From Gallionella sp. (GTDB lineage: Bacteria > Pseudomonadota > Gammaproteobacteria > Burkholderiales > Gallionellaceae), in the NCBI GenBank assembly GCA_023229845.1, contig JALNYK010000013.1, forward strand, positions 1 to 64,000: a stretch of DNA of 64,000 nucleotides. The letters run 5' to 3'. The number at the start of each line of letters is the position of its first letter. Positions within the stretch are counted from its first letter, which is position 1. The position numbers were made by a program, and so were the translations under genes. Under the pieces are notes generated by a model. The model was not told the DNA's origin and made no database searches. It worked only from the letters and a program-made list of their open reading frames with translations. Below, one piece after another: positions 15,901-24,647 of the stretch.

Positions 15901-17795
15901 TGTCTGACAGAGTCGCTATCCTGCTGGTCGATGACCGTCCCGGAAATCTGGTGGCGCTTGAGGCCGTGCTGAATGGCCTGAAGATAGATCTGGTAAAAGC
16001 CATGTCGGGGGATGAGGCGCTCCGACTCACCCTGAGACAGGATTTCGCACTGGTGCTACTGGATGTGCAAATGCCCGGCATGAGCGGGTTCGAGATGGCG
16101 GAACTGATGCGCGCCAATCCCAAGACCAGGCATTTGCCCATCATCTTCGTCACGGCGGGGATGAAGGATGCGCAGCTTCAGTTCAAGGGTTACGAACTGG
16201 GCGCCGTGGACTACCTGATAAAGCCCTTCGAACCGCATGTGCTGCAAAGCAAGGTAAAGGTCTTTTGCGAACTCTATCGCCAGCGCCGCCGGCTCGAACG
16301 CACCCATCAGGAATCGTTGATCAATGCGATGCGCGAAGGCTTTGCGCATTGCAAGATGTTGTATGAGGACAGGCAGCCGGTGGACTTTGTCCTTACCGAG
16401 GTAAACACCGCATTCGAACAGCTGTCCGGATTGAAGAATGTCGAAGGCAGGAGAGTCAGTGAGATCCTTCCTGGTATACGGGAGTCCAATCCGGAGTTGT
16501 TCGAGATATTCGGCAAGGTCGCAGCCACTGGCAATCCGGAATTGTTCGAGACTTATGTGAAGCCATTGGACAGATGGTTTTCAGTCTCCGTTTACAGCAC
16601 GGAAAAAGAACATTTCGTCGCCGTGTTTCAGAACATCACCGAACGCAAGCAAGCCGAAGACGAACTGCGCGCCGCCAAAGCTGAAGCCGAACGCGCCAAT
16701 AACGCCAAGTCCCGTTTCCTTGCCGCAGCGAGCCACGATCTGCGGCAACCGCTCTCATCTCTCTCGCTCTATGTCGAATCGCTGGGAGCCCAGCTCGAAC
16801 CTTCAGACAGCCGGCTGCTGACGAACATGAAAGATTGCGTAGCCAACCTGAGCGAAATGCTTTCGAAGCTGCTGGATTTGTCGAAGCTGGATGCCGGTGT
16901 GGTCACGCCACACATCGGCGACTTTGCACTCGAAACGATATTCGCCAAAGTCGCGTCATCCCATGCCCCGGAAGCAAACGAGAAAGGGCTGACATTGCGC
17001 TTCCGCGCAACCCGCCTGATCGGACATACGGATCCGGTGTTGCTCCAGTGCATTGTCGGGAATCTGGTTTCCAACGCTATCCGTTACACCGCACGGGGCG
17101 GAGTATTGCTTGGATGCCGGCGGCGGCAGGGCAAGATGTGGATAGAGGTTTGGGATACCGGTATCGGAATCCCTGCAGACAAGACCGGTGAGATATTCGA
17201 GGAATTCAAGCAACTCGATAATCAGGAGCGAAACCAGTTGAAGGGTTCCGGGCTCGGTCTGGCCATTGTCGCCAAGAAAACTGCCTTATTGGGGCTGCAA
17301 GTCCAGGTGCGCTCACGGATGGGTAAGGGCACGGTGTTTGCAGTCGAGTTACCGGTTGGTCAGGGCGCCATCGAGACGGTCGCCAATCGTCGAGTCGCCC
17401 GCCAACCGCGGCGCATTGCGCTGGTCGAAGACAATGTCCACGTCAGGGAATCGCTGGTTTTCGCGCTGGAATGCGGGGGCCATCATATCGTTGCCGCATC
17501 GACAGGCCAGGAACTGCTTGCGCTCCTCGACGGGCATCCGCCCGAAATCCTGATTTCCGATTACCGGCTTGCCGAGCAGATAACCGGCCTGGACGTCATC
17601 CTGTCGGTCAGAGCCGCCTTCGGCAGCAGACTGCCCGCCATACTCATCACCGGCGACACTGCACCGGCAGTCATGCGCAAGATGCTCGACCATGAAGTGT
17701 GTGTCGTGCATAAACCGATGCAACTTGAAACATTGGAGGCTTGCATCGCGGAATTGACGAATACGGGGCTTGCCATCATGCCCTCGAGCGCATAG
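15900..17795 (+). CDS. Soluble hybrid histidine kinase, REC-PAS-HisKA-HATPase-REC
   Basis: 631 residues with no membrane segment. An N-terminal receiver (about 5-120, phospho-Asp55 in LLDVQMPG) leads to a PAS-like domain (about 140-260, ending in FQNITERKQAE). The HisKA domain has His279 in ASHDLRQPLSSLS, a degenerate box typical of this kinase subclass. The HATPase has NLVSNAIRYT and GSGLGLAIVAKK. The C-terminal receiver (about 504-620) has Asp554 in ISDYRLA. The N-terminal receiver most likely takes phosphate from the membrane kinase encoded first in the operon, linking the two into a relay. It overlaps cheR by one base. The final output regulator is not in the cluster. Confidence 0.92.
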   Translation: MSDRVAILLVDDRPGNLVALEAVLNGLKIDLVKAMSGDEALRLTLRQDFALVLLDVQMPGMSGFEMAELMRANPKTRHLPIIFVTAGMKDAQLQFKGYELGAVDYLIKPFEPHVLQSKVKVFCELYRQRRRLERTHQESLINAMREGFAHCKMLYEDRQPVDFVLTEVNTAFEQLSGLKNVEGRRVSEILPGIRESNPELFEIFGKVAATGNPELFETYVKPLDRWFSVSVYSTEKEHFVAVFQNITERKQAEDELRAAKAEAERANNAKSRFLAAASHDLRQPLSSLSLYVESLGAQLEPSDSRLLTNMKDCVANLSEMLSKLLDLSKLDAGVVTPHIGDFALETIFAKVASSHAPEANEKGLTLRFRATRLIGHTDPVLLQCIVGNLVSNAIRYTARGGVLLGCRRRQGKMWIEVWDTGIGIPADKTGEIFEEFKQLDNQERNQLKGSGLGLAIVAKKTALLGLQVQVRSRMGKGTVFAVELPVGQGAIETVANRRVARQPRRIALVEDNVHVRESLVFALECGGHHIVAASTGQELLALLDGHPPEILISDYRLAEQITGLDVILSVRAAFGSRLPAILITGDTAPAVMRKMLDHEVCVVHKPMQLETLEACIAELTNTGLAIMPSSA

Positions 17796-17871
17796 TTCAG
17801 GCTGAGGGGCTTGAATACCGGCATGGCTCCCGGCCCTATTTTGTGCATCGCAGCGATCACGCCTGCACGCA

Positions 17872-17888
17872 GGCACAGCCTTGGTGCA
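17872..17888. promoter_or_regulatory. Possible NtrC-like enhancer site upstream of the chemoreceptor
   Basis: GGCACAGCCTTGGTGCA fits the 17 bp NtrC pattern TGCACCA-N2-WTGGTGCA with three mismatches. The right half-site TTGGTGCA is perfect. The centre is about 62 bp before the -24 box at 17942. Location and half-site quality support it. Other sigma-54 activators cannot be excluded. Confidence 0.45.
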
Positions 17889-17941
17889 CCTCCGCGCCTG
17901 AATTTCAGATAAGCAACTGATCGGACGAGGATTCTGTTCGC

Positions 17942-17957
17942 TGGCATTGCTCTTGCT
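17942..17957 (+). promoter_or_regulatory. Sigma-54 promoter of the chemoreceptor-EAL operon
   Basis: TGGCATTGCTCTTGCT has the -24 core TGGCA and the perfect -12 core TTGCT, with GG and GC exactly 10 nt apart. It lies 36 bp before the ATG at 17993, which in turn has GGAG 7 nt upstream. Confidence 0.85.
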
Positions 17958-17992
17958 TCAGTGTTGTCTTTGACACAAATTGGAGCGCGAGT

Positions 17993-20140
17993 ATGTTGAA
18001 AAGCCAACAAATGAATCTGTCAGACAGCGAGAGGGCGTGGCTGCCTTGGTCCGGTCGGACGGGTCGATTGGCGATGGGTTGGGCCTGTCATCTGAACAAA
18101 TGGCGTTACTCCATACTCGAGGAGATATTCGAGACGATCGCGACCACGCGGGTGCGCATCCTGACGGAGTGGACCGAGCAGCAGTGGTCGTTCCTGTCCG
18201 GGATGTCGCAGCAGGTGGCGCACGACTGGCCGAAGTTTGATGCGGAGATGCTCGCTGAAAATCTGCGTCTGGCGGGAGATTTCTCGGAGCTGTTCGTGAT
18301 CGACGCCAAGGGAAAGACGCTGCATTCGACCTTCCGGGGCAGGGTGGGGAAAACGGATCTCGATGCGAAGGCGGTGGCCAGGGGGCTGGAGCAGCAGTTC
18401 CTGCATGGCCCGTATGTCGATGCAGCGACGCAGGCCATCGGGGCATCCAGTTCGCGCTTCCACGATGCGGTCACGCTGATGTTCTATCTGCCGCTACGCA
18501 AGGACGGTGTGTTGCTGGGCGCGGTCTGCGGGCGCGTGCCTAACGATGTGCTGGGCGACCTGATTCAGCGCGAGGCCGGGCATATCTTCCACGAGTCCGG
18601 GGATAACTACCTGTTCATGGTGAAGCCGGGATTCGACCGCAACATCCAGCCCGGCACGGCGTTGTCGCGTTCGCGCTTCGAGGACGCCACGTTCAGCATG
18701 GGCGACAACCTGAAGCAGGGCGTGCGCACCGAGTTCGGCACCGTGTCGGTCCGGAACCATACAGAGTTCGAACTGGTGTTCAACGACCCGGCCACCGGCC
18801 GGCTGCATCCCGGCGTGCGCGAGACCATAGTGCGCGGCCAGAACACCTTCGTCACCTATCCCGGCTATTCCGACTACCGCCATATTCCGGTGATAGGCAA
18901 GGGCATCACCTTCGCGCTGCCCGGCTCGCCGGATGTCTGGGGCATGATGTGCGAGGCCGACCTCGAAGAGGTGTACCGCTTCCGCACGCTGAATTTCCGG
19001 ATGCTCTCGGTCTACCTGACCATGGTCGCCGTGTTCGCGGCGGTGAGCTTCGGCGTCGCGTTCACGTTCCAGCCGGGTGCGCTGACCATGGCAGCGTTGT
19101 GCTGCGCGCTGTTCCTGACCGGCAGCGTCGCGTTGCAGCGCTATGCCATCCAGCCGGTCTCCACGCGCCTGCGCAACATGGTCATGGTGATACGCAACAT
19201 CGCGGAAGGCCGCGGCAACCTGTCGCAACGTCTGGAACGTCATGATGCCAGCCGCGACGAGGCGGGCGTGCTGGCGCAATGGATCAACAGCCTGATCGAC
19301 AACATCGACCGCACCGTCGGCAACGTCCGCCACGGCACGGACGAGATGGCGAACAACCAGTCGCATATGGACACGCGCAACCGGCAGGCGACAAGCGCGA
19401 CGAACGAGGTGCTGGCCGCAGTGCAGGACATCCTGCAAGCGCTGGAAAAGCAGATGAGCGACATCGATCAGGCGACGCAGACCACCAGCGAGATGCGCGG
19501 GGCGATGCAGCAGGCGACGGACCGCGCGCAGGCGCAACTGGCGATGGTGCAGCAACGCACCGGGGCCATACGCGAGTCGATAGGCCAGTCTTCCTCAACG
19601 ATACGCTCGCTGAGCGATAGCACCGAGAAGATCGGCGAGATCGCGCAGGTCATCAACGGCATCGCCGACCAGACCAACCTGCTGGCGCTGAATGCGGCCA
19701 TCGAGGCGGCGCGGGCGGGCGAATTCGGGCGCGGCTTCTCGGTGGTCGCGGACGAAGTGCGCAAGCTGGCCGAACGCACCAGCGCGGCGACCCACGAGAT
19801 CAACCAGATGATCTCCGCGGTGCAGGGCAAGGCCCGCGAAGCCGTGGCTATCATGGAGAGCGGCGCGAGCGGGATGGAAGAAGGGTTGCGACTGGCGGAA
19901 GCCTCGGCCTCGGACAACTCCGGGTCGCAGGAAATCGTCGAGCGCATGTTCGCGACCATACAACAGATCGCCGCGAGCGCCTCCGGCAGCGGCAGCAAGG
20001 TGCAGGGCGTGGCCGGGGCCGCCGACCGGATGAGCGCATCGCTGGGCGAGCTGAATTTCGCGATTGCGGGCAGCCGCGAGGCCGCGCAGAAGCTGCGCCT
20101 GCTGGTCAACCAGTTCCAGACCACGGATGCAAGGAGCTAA
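17993..20140 (+). CDS. Methyl-accepting chemotaxis protein with unusual N-terminal sensor topology
   Basis: A 715-residue chemoreceptor. The C-terminal signalling domain (about 440-700) carries the hairpin-tip motif GIADQTNLLALNAAIEAARA (TNLLALNAAIEAARAG is the diagnostic part) and FSVVADEVRKLAERT. The sensor region (about 60-320) looks like a PDC/Cache fold, with ELFVIDAKGKTLH early and FVTYPGYSDYRHIPVIGKGI late. Unlike usual receptors there is no N-terminal membrane helix. The only hydrophobic pair lies after the sensor (about 334-380, SVYLTMVAVFAAVSFGVAF and LTMAALCCALFL). The sensor is therefore predicted to be cytoplasmic. Its own sigma-54 promoter lies at 17942. The Shine-Dalgarno of the EAL gene overlaps its stop. 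Confidence 0.92.
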   Translation: MLKSQQMNLSDSERAWLPWSGRTGRLAMGWACHLNKWRYSILEEIFETIATTRVRILTEWTEQQWSFLSGMSQQVAHDWPKFDAEMLAENLRLAGDFSELFVIDAKGKTLHSTFRGRVGKTDLDAKAVARGLEQQFLHGPYVDAATQAIGASSSRFHDAVTLMFYLPLRKDGVLLGAVCGRVPNDVLGDLIQREAGHIFHESGDNYLFMVKPGFDRNIQPGTALSRSRFEDATFSMGDNLKQGVRTEFGTVSVRNHTEFELVFNDPATGRLHPGVRETIVRGQNTFVTYPGYSDYRHIPVIGKGITFALPGSPDVWGMMCEADLEEVYRFRTLNFRMLSVYLTMVAVFAAVSFGVAFTFQPGALTMAALCCALFLTGSVALQRYAIQPVSTRLRNMVMVIRNIAEGRGNLSQRLERHDASRDEAGVLAQWINSLIDNIDRTVGNVRHGTDEMANNQSHMDTRNRQATSATNEVLAAVQDILQALEKQMSDIDQATQTTSEMRGAMQQATDRAQAQLAMVQQRTGAIRESIGQSSSTIRSLSDSTEKIGEIAQVINGIADQTNLLALNAAIEAARAGEFGRGFSVVADEVRKLAERTSAATHEINQMISAVQGKAREAVAIMESGASGMEEGLRLAEASASDNSGSQEIVERMFATIQQIAASASGSGSKVQGVAGAADRMSASLGELNFAIAGSREAAQKLRLLVNQFQTTDARS

Positions 20141-20141
20141 C

Positions 20142-21389
20142 ATGGATCGCCATGATTTCGATGGGGTGAACGGTCGGGTTCGCGCGGGTGGCGCGGGTGT
20201 CATCGGTACGTTCCGGGACTGCACTATCGGCAGCGCCTTCCAACCGATATTCAGCCTCTCGCACCGCAATCCGGTGGGCTACGAAGCGCTGTGCCGCGCA
20301 AAAAATCCGGATGGTTCGTCCTTGTCGCCGCTCACGCTGTTCGGACAGTCGTACGGCGAATCCGACGACGTGCTGCTCGACCGTTTGTGTCGCGCGGTGC
20401 ATGTCCAGAATTTCGCCGCTTATGCGGACGACAAATCGTGGATATTCCTGAACGTCAATCCGCTGGTCACCGTGGTGGGCAAAAACTATGGCTCGTTCTT
20501 CAGCGAGATGCTGGCGCATCACGGCATCTCGCCTAGCCAGGTAGTGATCGAGATCCTCGAACAGAACATCCGCGACGAATCGATACTTTCCGCTGCGGTG
20601 AATTATTACAAGGAGCTCGGCTGCCTGGTCGCCATCGACGATTTCGGCGCATCCCACTCCAACTTCGACCGGGTCTGGCATATCCGGCCCGACATCGTGA
20701 AATTCGACCGCTCCATCATCGTGCAGGCCGAGGCCGATCGCGTGGTGCGCAAGGCGCTGCCCAGCCTGGTGAGCCTGATACAGGAGCTGGATTGCATCGC
20801 GCTGATGGAGGGCGTCGAAACGGAGCAGCAAGCGCTGATCGCCATCGACTCGAACGTCGATCTGGTGCAGGGATACTACTTCGGACACCCGCAAGCCGCG
20901 CTGGTCGATCTGTCGGCTAGTGACGACAGGCTGACGCAGTTGTGCGGCAAGCACGCCGAATTTTCCGCCGGTAACACCGCGCGCTACCGCGAGACGGTGG
21001 GCCGCTGTCTCGCCGAATTCAAGGCGATGCTGCGCCGCATCAAGGCCGGGTATGCAACGAACGAGGAAGCCTGCGCCCAATTGCTGATGCTGCCCGATGT
21101 GATGCGCATCTATTTGCTTGACGAGGGCGGACGCCAGATCGGCAGCAACGTCACAGGCGGGCAGGCCGAAGAAGTTGCCGATCCGCGCTACAAGGCCCTG
21201 GCCGAGGCGACCGATGCGAACTGGTCGCGCCGCGATTATTTCAAGCAGGCCATGCTGCATCCCGGGGAGATTCAGGTCACCCGCCCCTACCGCTCGCTGG
21301 CCGGCAAGACCCAGTGCATCACGCTTTCCGTATTGGTCGATACGCCCGTCGGGAAACGGGTCGCCTGTCTGGACCTGGACTGTTCGTGA
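20142..21389 (+). CDS. EAL-domain cyclic-di-GMP phosphodiesterase with C-terminal YkuI-like sensor
   Basis: A 415-residue soluble protein. The EAL domain (about 25-260) keeps the catalytic set: VGYEALCR with the EAL Glu, FLNVNP, VIEILE, VAIDDFGASHSNF, VKFDRSI, LMEGVETEQQ and LVQGYYFG. It should hydrolyse c-di-GMP to pGpG. The C-terminal half (about 275-415) resembles the Cache-like EAL-associated domain of YkuI (RIYLLDEGGRQIGSN and NWSRRDYFKQAM). The ATG at 20142 is chosen because AAGGAG overlaps the preceding chemoreceptor stop and only one base separates the two genes. The pair probably links ligand sensing to c-di-GMP turnover and motility. Confidence 0.92.
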   Translation: MDRHDFDGVNGRVRAGGAGVIGTFRDCTIGSAFQPIFSLSHRNPVGYEALCRAKNPDGSSLSPLTLFGQSYGESDDVLLDRLCRAVHVQNFAAYADDKSWIFLNVNPLVTVVGKNYGSFFSEMLAHHGISPSQVVIEILEQNIRDESILSAAVNYYKELGCLVAIDDFGASHSNFDRVWHIRPDIVKFDRSIIVQAEADRVVRKALPSLVSLIQELDCIALMEGVETEQQALIAIDSNVDLVQGYYFGHPQAALVDLSASDDRLTQLCGKHAEFSAGNTARYRETVGRCLAEFKAMLRRIKAGYATNEEACAQLLMLPDVMRIYLLDEGGRQIGSNVTGGQAEEVADPRYKALAEATDANWSRRDYFKQAMLHPGEIQVTRPYRSLAGKTQCITLSVLVDTPVGKRVACLDLDCS

Positions 21390-21396
21390 CGGGGCG

Positions 21397-22356
21397 TTAT
21401 CCGCCGAACGAATCCGGCATGCTGCTGCGCGAGAATCCGCTGCGCGAGAAATCCCGGTCGGTGGACATGAAGCGCGACAGCGCCGACTGAGTGGACATGC
21501 TGAAGCCGCGGTACAGGTCGACGTCGTAGTCGGACATGCGGATCACATGGGCGGCGTTGCCGAGTTCGCGGATGAACTCGTCCCAGTTTGCATAGCGTTC
21601 GTCCCGGTGTTTCTTCAGTGCGCGGTCGATCACGTCGATCAGCGCGGGCGGTAGACCTTGGCGGTATTTGCCTATCGGTGTAATCGGGAAGTTCAGGATC
21701 GCGATGCGCGCGTCGAATTCGCTGTCGGCTTCGAAGGTGTGCCTGCCGCTCAACAGGCGGTACAGCACCGCGCCCAGCGAGTAGATGTCGGCGCGTTCGT
21801 CCAGCGGTTCCCCATCCAGTTGTTCCGGTGACATGTAGGCGAGACTGCCTGCGACCATCTCGCCGCTGGTGCCGGTCGAAATCGCGCAGCCGAAATCGGT
21901 CAGTTTGGCCTGTCCGTTGGGCATCATGATGATGTTTTCCGGCTTCACATCGCGGTGCACCACGCCTTGAGTAGCGATGTACTGCAATGCTTTGGCGACT
22001 TGTTCGACGACCGAGATCACGGTGTTCACCGGCAGCAAGGTGTCGCCGTGCTGGTGCCGGTCCAGCGGCACGCCCTTGACGTATTCCATCACCACGTAGG
22101 GGCCGCTCTTGTCGTCGAGGTGGGCGGAGAGCAGGCGCACGATGTTCTTGTGATCCAGCTTGCCGACCAATGCGACTTCGTTTGCCATCAGCTTGCGATA
22201 GGGCTCGGATTGGCAGGTCTTGCGCAGTTGTTTGAGTGCGACGGTGACGAACTTCTTTTCCTCTAGGGCCAGAAAAACGTCCGAGCTCGCGCCGGTGCCG
22301 ATCTGCTCGACGATGGAGTAGTTGCCTATGTGGGTTGGTGCGGAAGGAACGGCCAT
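21397..22356 (-). CDS. Hanks-type serine/threonine protein kinase
   Basis: A 319-residue soluble kinase with all catalytic motifs: glycine loop GTGASSDVF, Lys in VALKQL, HRDVKPENI, DFG (KLTDFGCAI), SPE in AYMSPEQL, and DIYSLGAVLYRLL. The kinase domain covers about residues 10-275. A short Ser/Arg/Phe-rich tail (STDRDFSRSGFSRSSMPDS) may be an autophosphorylation or docking segment. It has no transmembrane helix or PASTA repeats. It runs toward the EAL gene (convergent, 7 nt apart). No cognate phosphatase or FHA gene is adjacent, so targets are unknown. Confidence 0.95.
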   Translation of the reverse strand: MAVPSAPTHIGNYSIVEQIGTGASSDVFLALEEKKFVTVALKQLRKTCQSEPYRKLMANEVALVGKLDHKNIVRLLSAHLDDKSGPYVVMEYVKGVPLDRHQHGDTLLPVNTVISVVEQVAKALQYIATQGVVHRDVKPENIIMMPNGQAKLTDFGCAISTGTSGEMVAGSLAYMSPEQLDGEPLDERADIYSLGAVLYRLLSGRHTFEADSEFDARIAILNFPITPIGKYRQGLPPALIDVIDRALKKHRDERYANWDEFIRELGNAAHVIRMSDYDVDLYRGFSMSTQSALSRFMSTDRDFSRSGFSRSSMPDSFGG

Positions 22357-22421
22357 CCGTAGGGTTTAGCGAATTGAACGGGCTATCCGACAAGCCCGTG
22401 CGCAAAAGATTCCATGCGCTG

Positions 22422-23279
22422 CTAACGAAACACGATGGTCTTGTTGCCGCACACCAGCACGCGGTCTTCCACGTGATAGCGCAGGCCGCGCGACAGCACG
22501 GTTTTTTCGATGTCGCGACCGTAGCGCACCAGGTCGTCCACCGTGTCGCCGTGGTCGATGCGCACGGTGTCCTGCTCGATGATGGGGCCGGCGTCCAGTT
22601 CGTCGGTGACGTAGTGGCAGGTCGCGCCGATCAGCTTCACGCCGCGCTGATAGGCTTGGTGGTAAGGCTTTGCGCCGACAAACGACGGCAGGAAGCTGTG
22701 ATGGATGTTGATGACGCGACCCGGATAGCGCTGGCACAACCAGGGCGGCAGGATCTGCATGAAGCGCGCCAGCACCATTGCGTCGCCGCGGTGCTCTTCG
22801 AACAGCGCGGCGATATGCTGGAATGCCTCCTCCTTGTCGCCGCCCATGTCCACATGGACGAACGGGATGCTGTGCCATTCGACGAAGCTGCGCAGGTCCT
22901 CGTGGTTGGAGATCACGCAGGGAATGTCCACCAGTAGTTCGCCGCTGCGCCAGCGGTGCAGCAGGTCATCTAGGCAGTGGTCCTGCTTGCTGACCAGTAC
23001 CACCAGCCGCTTCTTGATCGCGGAATCGTAGAGCTGCCAGTCCATGCCGAACTCCTGCGCCAGCGCGGCGAAGCGGCGGCGGAACTCCTCGGCATCGAAC
23101 GGCAGCGAATCGGCGCGTATCTCCTGACGCATGAAGAAGCGCTGTTCTTCATGCTCGGTGTGGTAGCTCGCCTCGACGATGAAGCCGCCGTGCTGCGCGA
23201 TGAAGCCGGTGACCGCGGCGATGATGCCGGAGCGGTCCGGGCAGGAGATGGTCAGGGTGTAGCGGCGAGTGGTAGTCAT
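22422..23279 (-). CDS. purU: Formyltetrahydrofolate deformylase
   Basis: PurU hydrolyses 10-formyl-THF to formate and THF, balancing one-carbon units and feeding formate to PurT. The 285-residue protein has an N-terminal ACT domain (about 5-85, YTLTISCPDRSGIIAAVTGF) and a formyltransferase-fold domain. The catalytic signature NIHHSFLPSFVGAKPYH contains the Asn-His pair, and CHYVTDELDAGPIIEQD contains the Asp. Length matches E. coli PurU. It follows the diguanylate cyclase gene by 30 nt on the same strand. Confidence 0.97.
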   Translation of the reverse strand: MTTTRRYTLTISCPDRSGIIAAVTGFIAQHGGFIVEASYHTEHEEQRFFMRQEIRADSLPFDAEEFRRRFAALAQEFGMDWQLYDSAIKKRLVVLVSKQDHCLDDLLHRWRSGELLVDIPCVISNHEDLRSFVEWHSIPFVHVDMGGDKEEAFQHIAALFEEHRGDAMVLARFMQILPPWLCQRYPGRVINIHHSFLPSFVGAKPYHQAYQRGVKLIGATCHYVTDELDAGPIIEQDTVRIDHGDTVDDLVRYGRDIEKTVLSRGLRYHVEDRVLVCGNKTIVFR

Positions 23280-23309
23280 GCGGAGGTATCCTCGATACGG
23301 TCGGAAGGT

Positions 23310-24590
23310 TTATTCGCCGGACTGTTTTTGCAACACGTCCGAATAAAATCTATGGGTGTTCTTCCCGCTTTGCTTGGCCAGATACATGGCCTCGTCGGCC
23401 TGCCTGATGAGCTGGTCGAGATTGCCGGCATCGTCGGGGCAAATGGCAATGCCGATGCTGCCGCCTATATGGCAGCGCTGGCCCTTCAGGTCGAAAGGCT
23501 CCGACAGTGCGGCGATGATCTTGTTTGCCACCAGCGCAACGCCTTCGTTCGATTCGGCGTTGTTCAGCACGAAGGTGAATTCGTCTCCGCCCACCCGCGC
23601 CACCGTGTCCGATTCCCGGATGACGTGCTTTAGCCGTTTGGCAACAAACTGCAGCAACAAGTCGCCCGCATCGTGGCCCTGCGTGTCGTTGACCTGTTTG
23701 AAACCGTCCAGATCGAGGAACAGCACCGCCGTTTTATAGTTGTTGCGTTTGGCCAGAAGCATCGAATGTTCGAGGGAGCTCAGAAACAGCGCGCGGTTCG
23801 GCAGGTCGGTCAGGTAATCGTAGTGCGCCAGATGCGCGATCTTCTGCTCGGCCAGCTTGCGTTCGGTGATATCCCGAACGATGCCGACGAAGTAGCGCAG
23901 CCCGCCCAGCACCATCTCCGAGATGGAGACCTCCATCGGAAATTGCTCGCCGTTCTTTCGCACGGCCGTCACCTCGCGTCCGCTGACGCCCATGATCTTG
24001 GCCTGGCCGGTCTGGATGTAGCGCTGGATGAAACCGTCATGCGCACTGCGGGTCGGATCGGGCATCAGGATGTTCACGTTTTTCCCCAGGATGTCCTGTT
24101 GTGGATAACCGAAGATATGCTCTGCGGCGGGATTGAACCCCTGGACTTCCCCGGCCTCGTTGATCGTGATGATGCCGTCCATCGCATTGTAGATGATGGC
24201 CTGTAACTGGTTCTGGCTTGCTTCGAGCTCGCTTTTGACCTGTTTCAGGTTCGTCACCATCTGCCAGAACAGCTTGACCTCGGGGCCGCTCGCTACCCTC
24301 TGGCCGCCGAAGATTTCGCTCGCCTTGTCGGCGATCGAGTCGTCGTGTGACAGGTTGTACACGATGCAGTCGGGATGGCCCTTGCCGGCTTGCAAAGCTT
24401 CGACAGGATCGGTATAGGTCGGGATGCCGAGGCGTTTGGCCAGATGGATCCCGGGCGCATCCGGGTTCGTGTCCGCAATGGCGATGACCCTGACCAGGTT
24501 GTCTTCCATGAACATCTCGAGCAGGGCTGAGCCTCCGCGTCCGGCCCCGATAATCAGCACGGGATATCCTGGGCTTCTTGGTGTTGCCAT
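23310..24590 (-). CDS. Rossmann-PAS-GGDEF diguanylate cyclase
   Basis: A 426-residue protein in three parts. Residues about 1-115 form a nucleotide-binding Rossmann-like fold (VLIIGAGRGGSALLEMF, then VIAIADTNPDAPG), as in CoA- or NAD-binding domains. A PAS domain follows (about 125-245: AMDGIITINEAGEVQGFNP, ending VGIVRDITERK). The GGDEF domain (about 255-420) has the active-site RVGGDEF and, five residues before it, RESD, an RxxD inhibitory site. It should make c-di-GMP with product inhibition. The fused dinucleotide or acyl-CoA sensor is uncommon and suggests metabolic control. It opposes the EAL gene 2 kb away. Confidence 0.93.
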   Translation of the reverse strand: MATPRSPGYPVLIIGAGRGGSALLEMFMEDNLVRVIAIADTNPDAPGIHLAKRLGIPTYTDPVEALQAGKGHPDCIVYNLSHDDSIADKASEIFGGQRVASGPEVKLFWQMVTNLKQVKSELEASQNQLQAIIYNAMDGIITINEAGEVQGFNPAAEHIFGYPQQDILGKNVNILMPDPTRSAHDGFIQRYIQTGQAKIMGVSGREVTAVRKNGEQFPMEVSISEMVLGGLRYFVGIVRDITERKLAEQKIAHLAHYDYLTDLPNRALFLSSLEHSMLLAKRNNYKTAVLFLDLDGFKQVNDTQGHDAGDLLLQFVAKRLKHVIRESDTVARVGGDEFTFVLNNAESNEGVALVANKIIAALSEPFDLKGQRCHIGGSIGIAICPDDAGNLDQLIRQADEAMYLAKQSGKNTHRFYSDVLQKQSGE

Positions 24591-24647
24591 GTTTACGGCT
24601 CCTCGGGATGGCGAGATCGAGATGTTGATAAAAGTCGGTCGTTCCGG

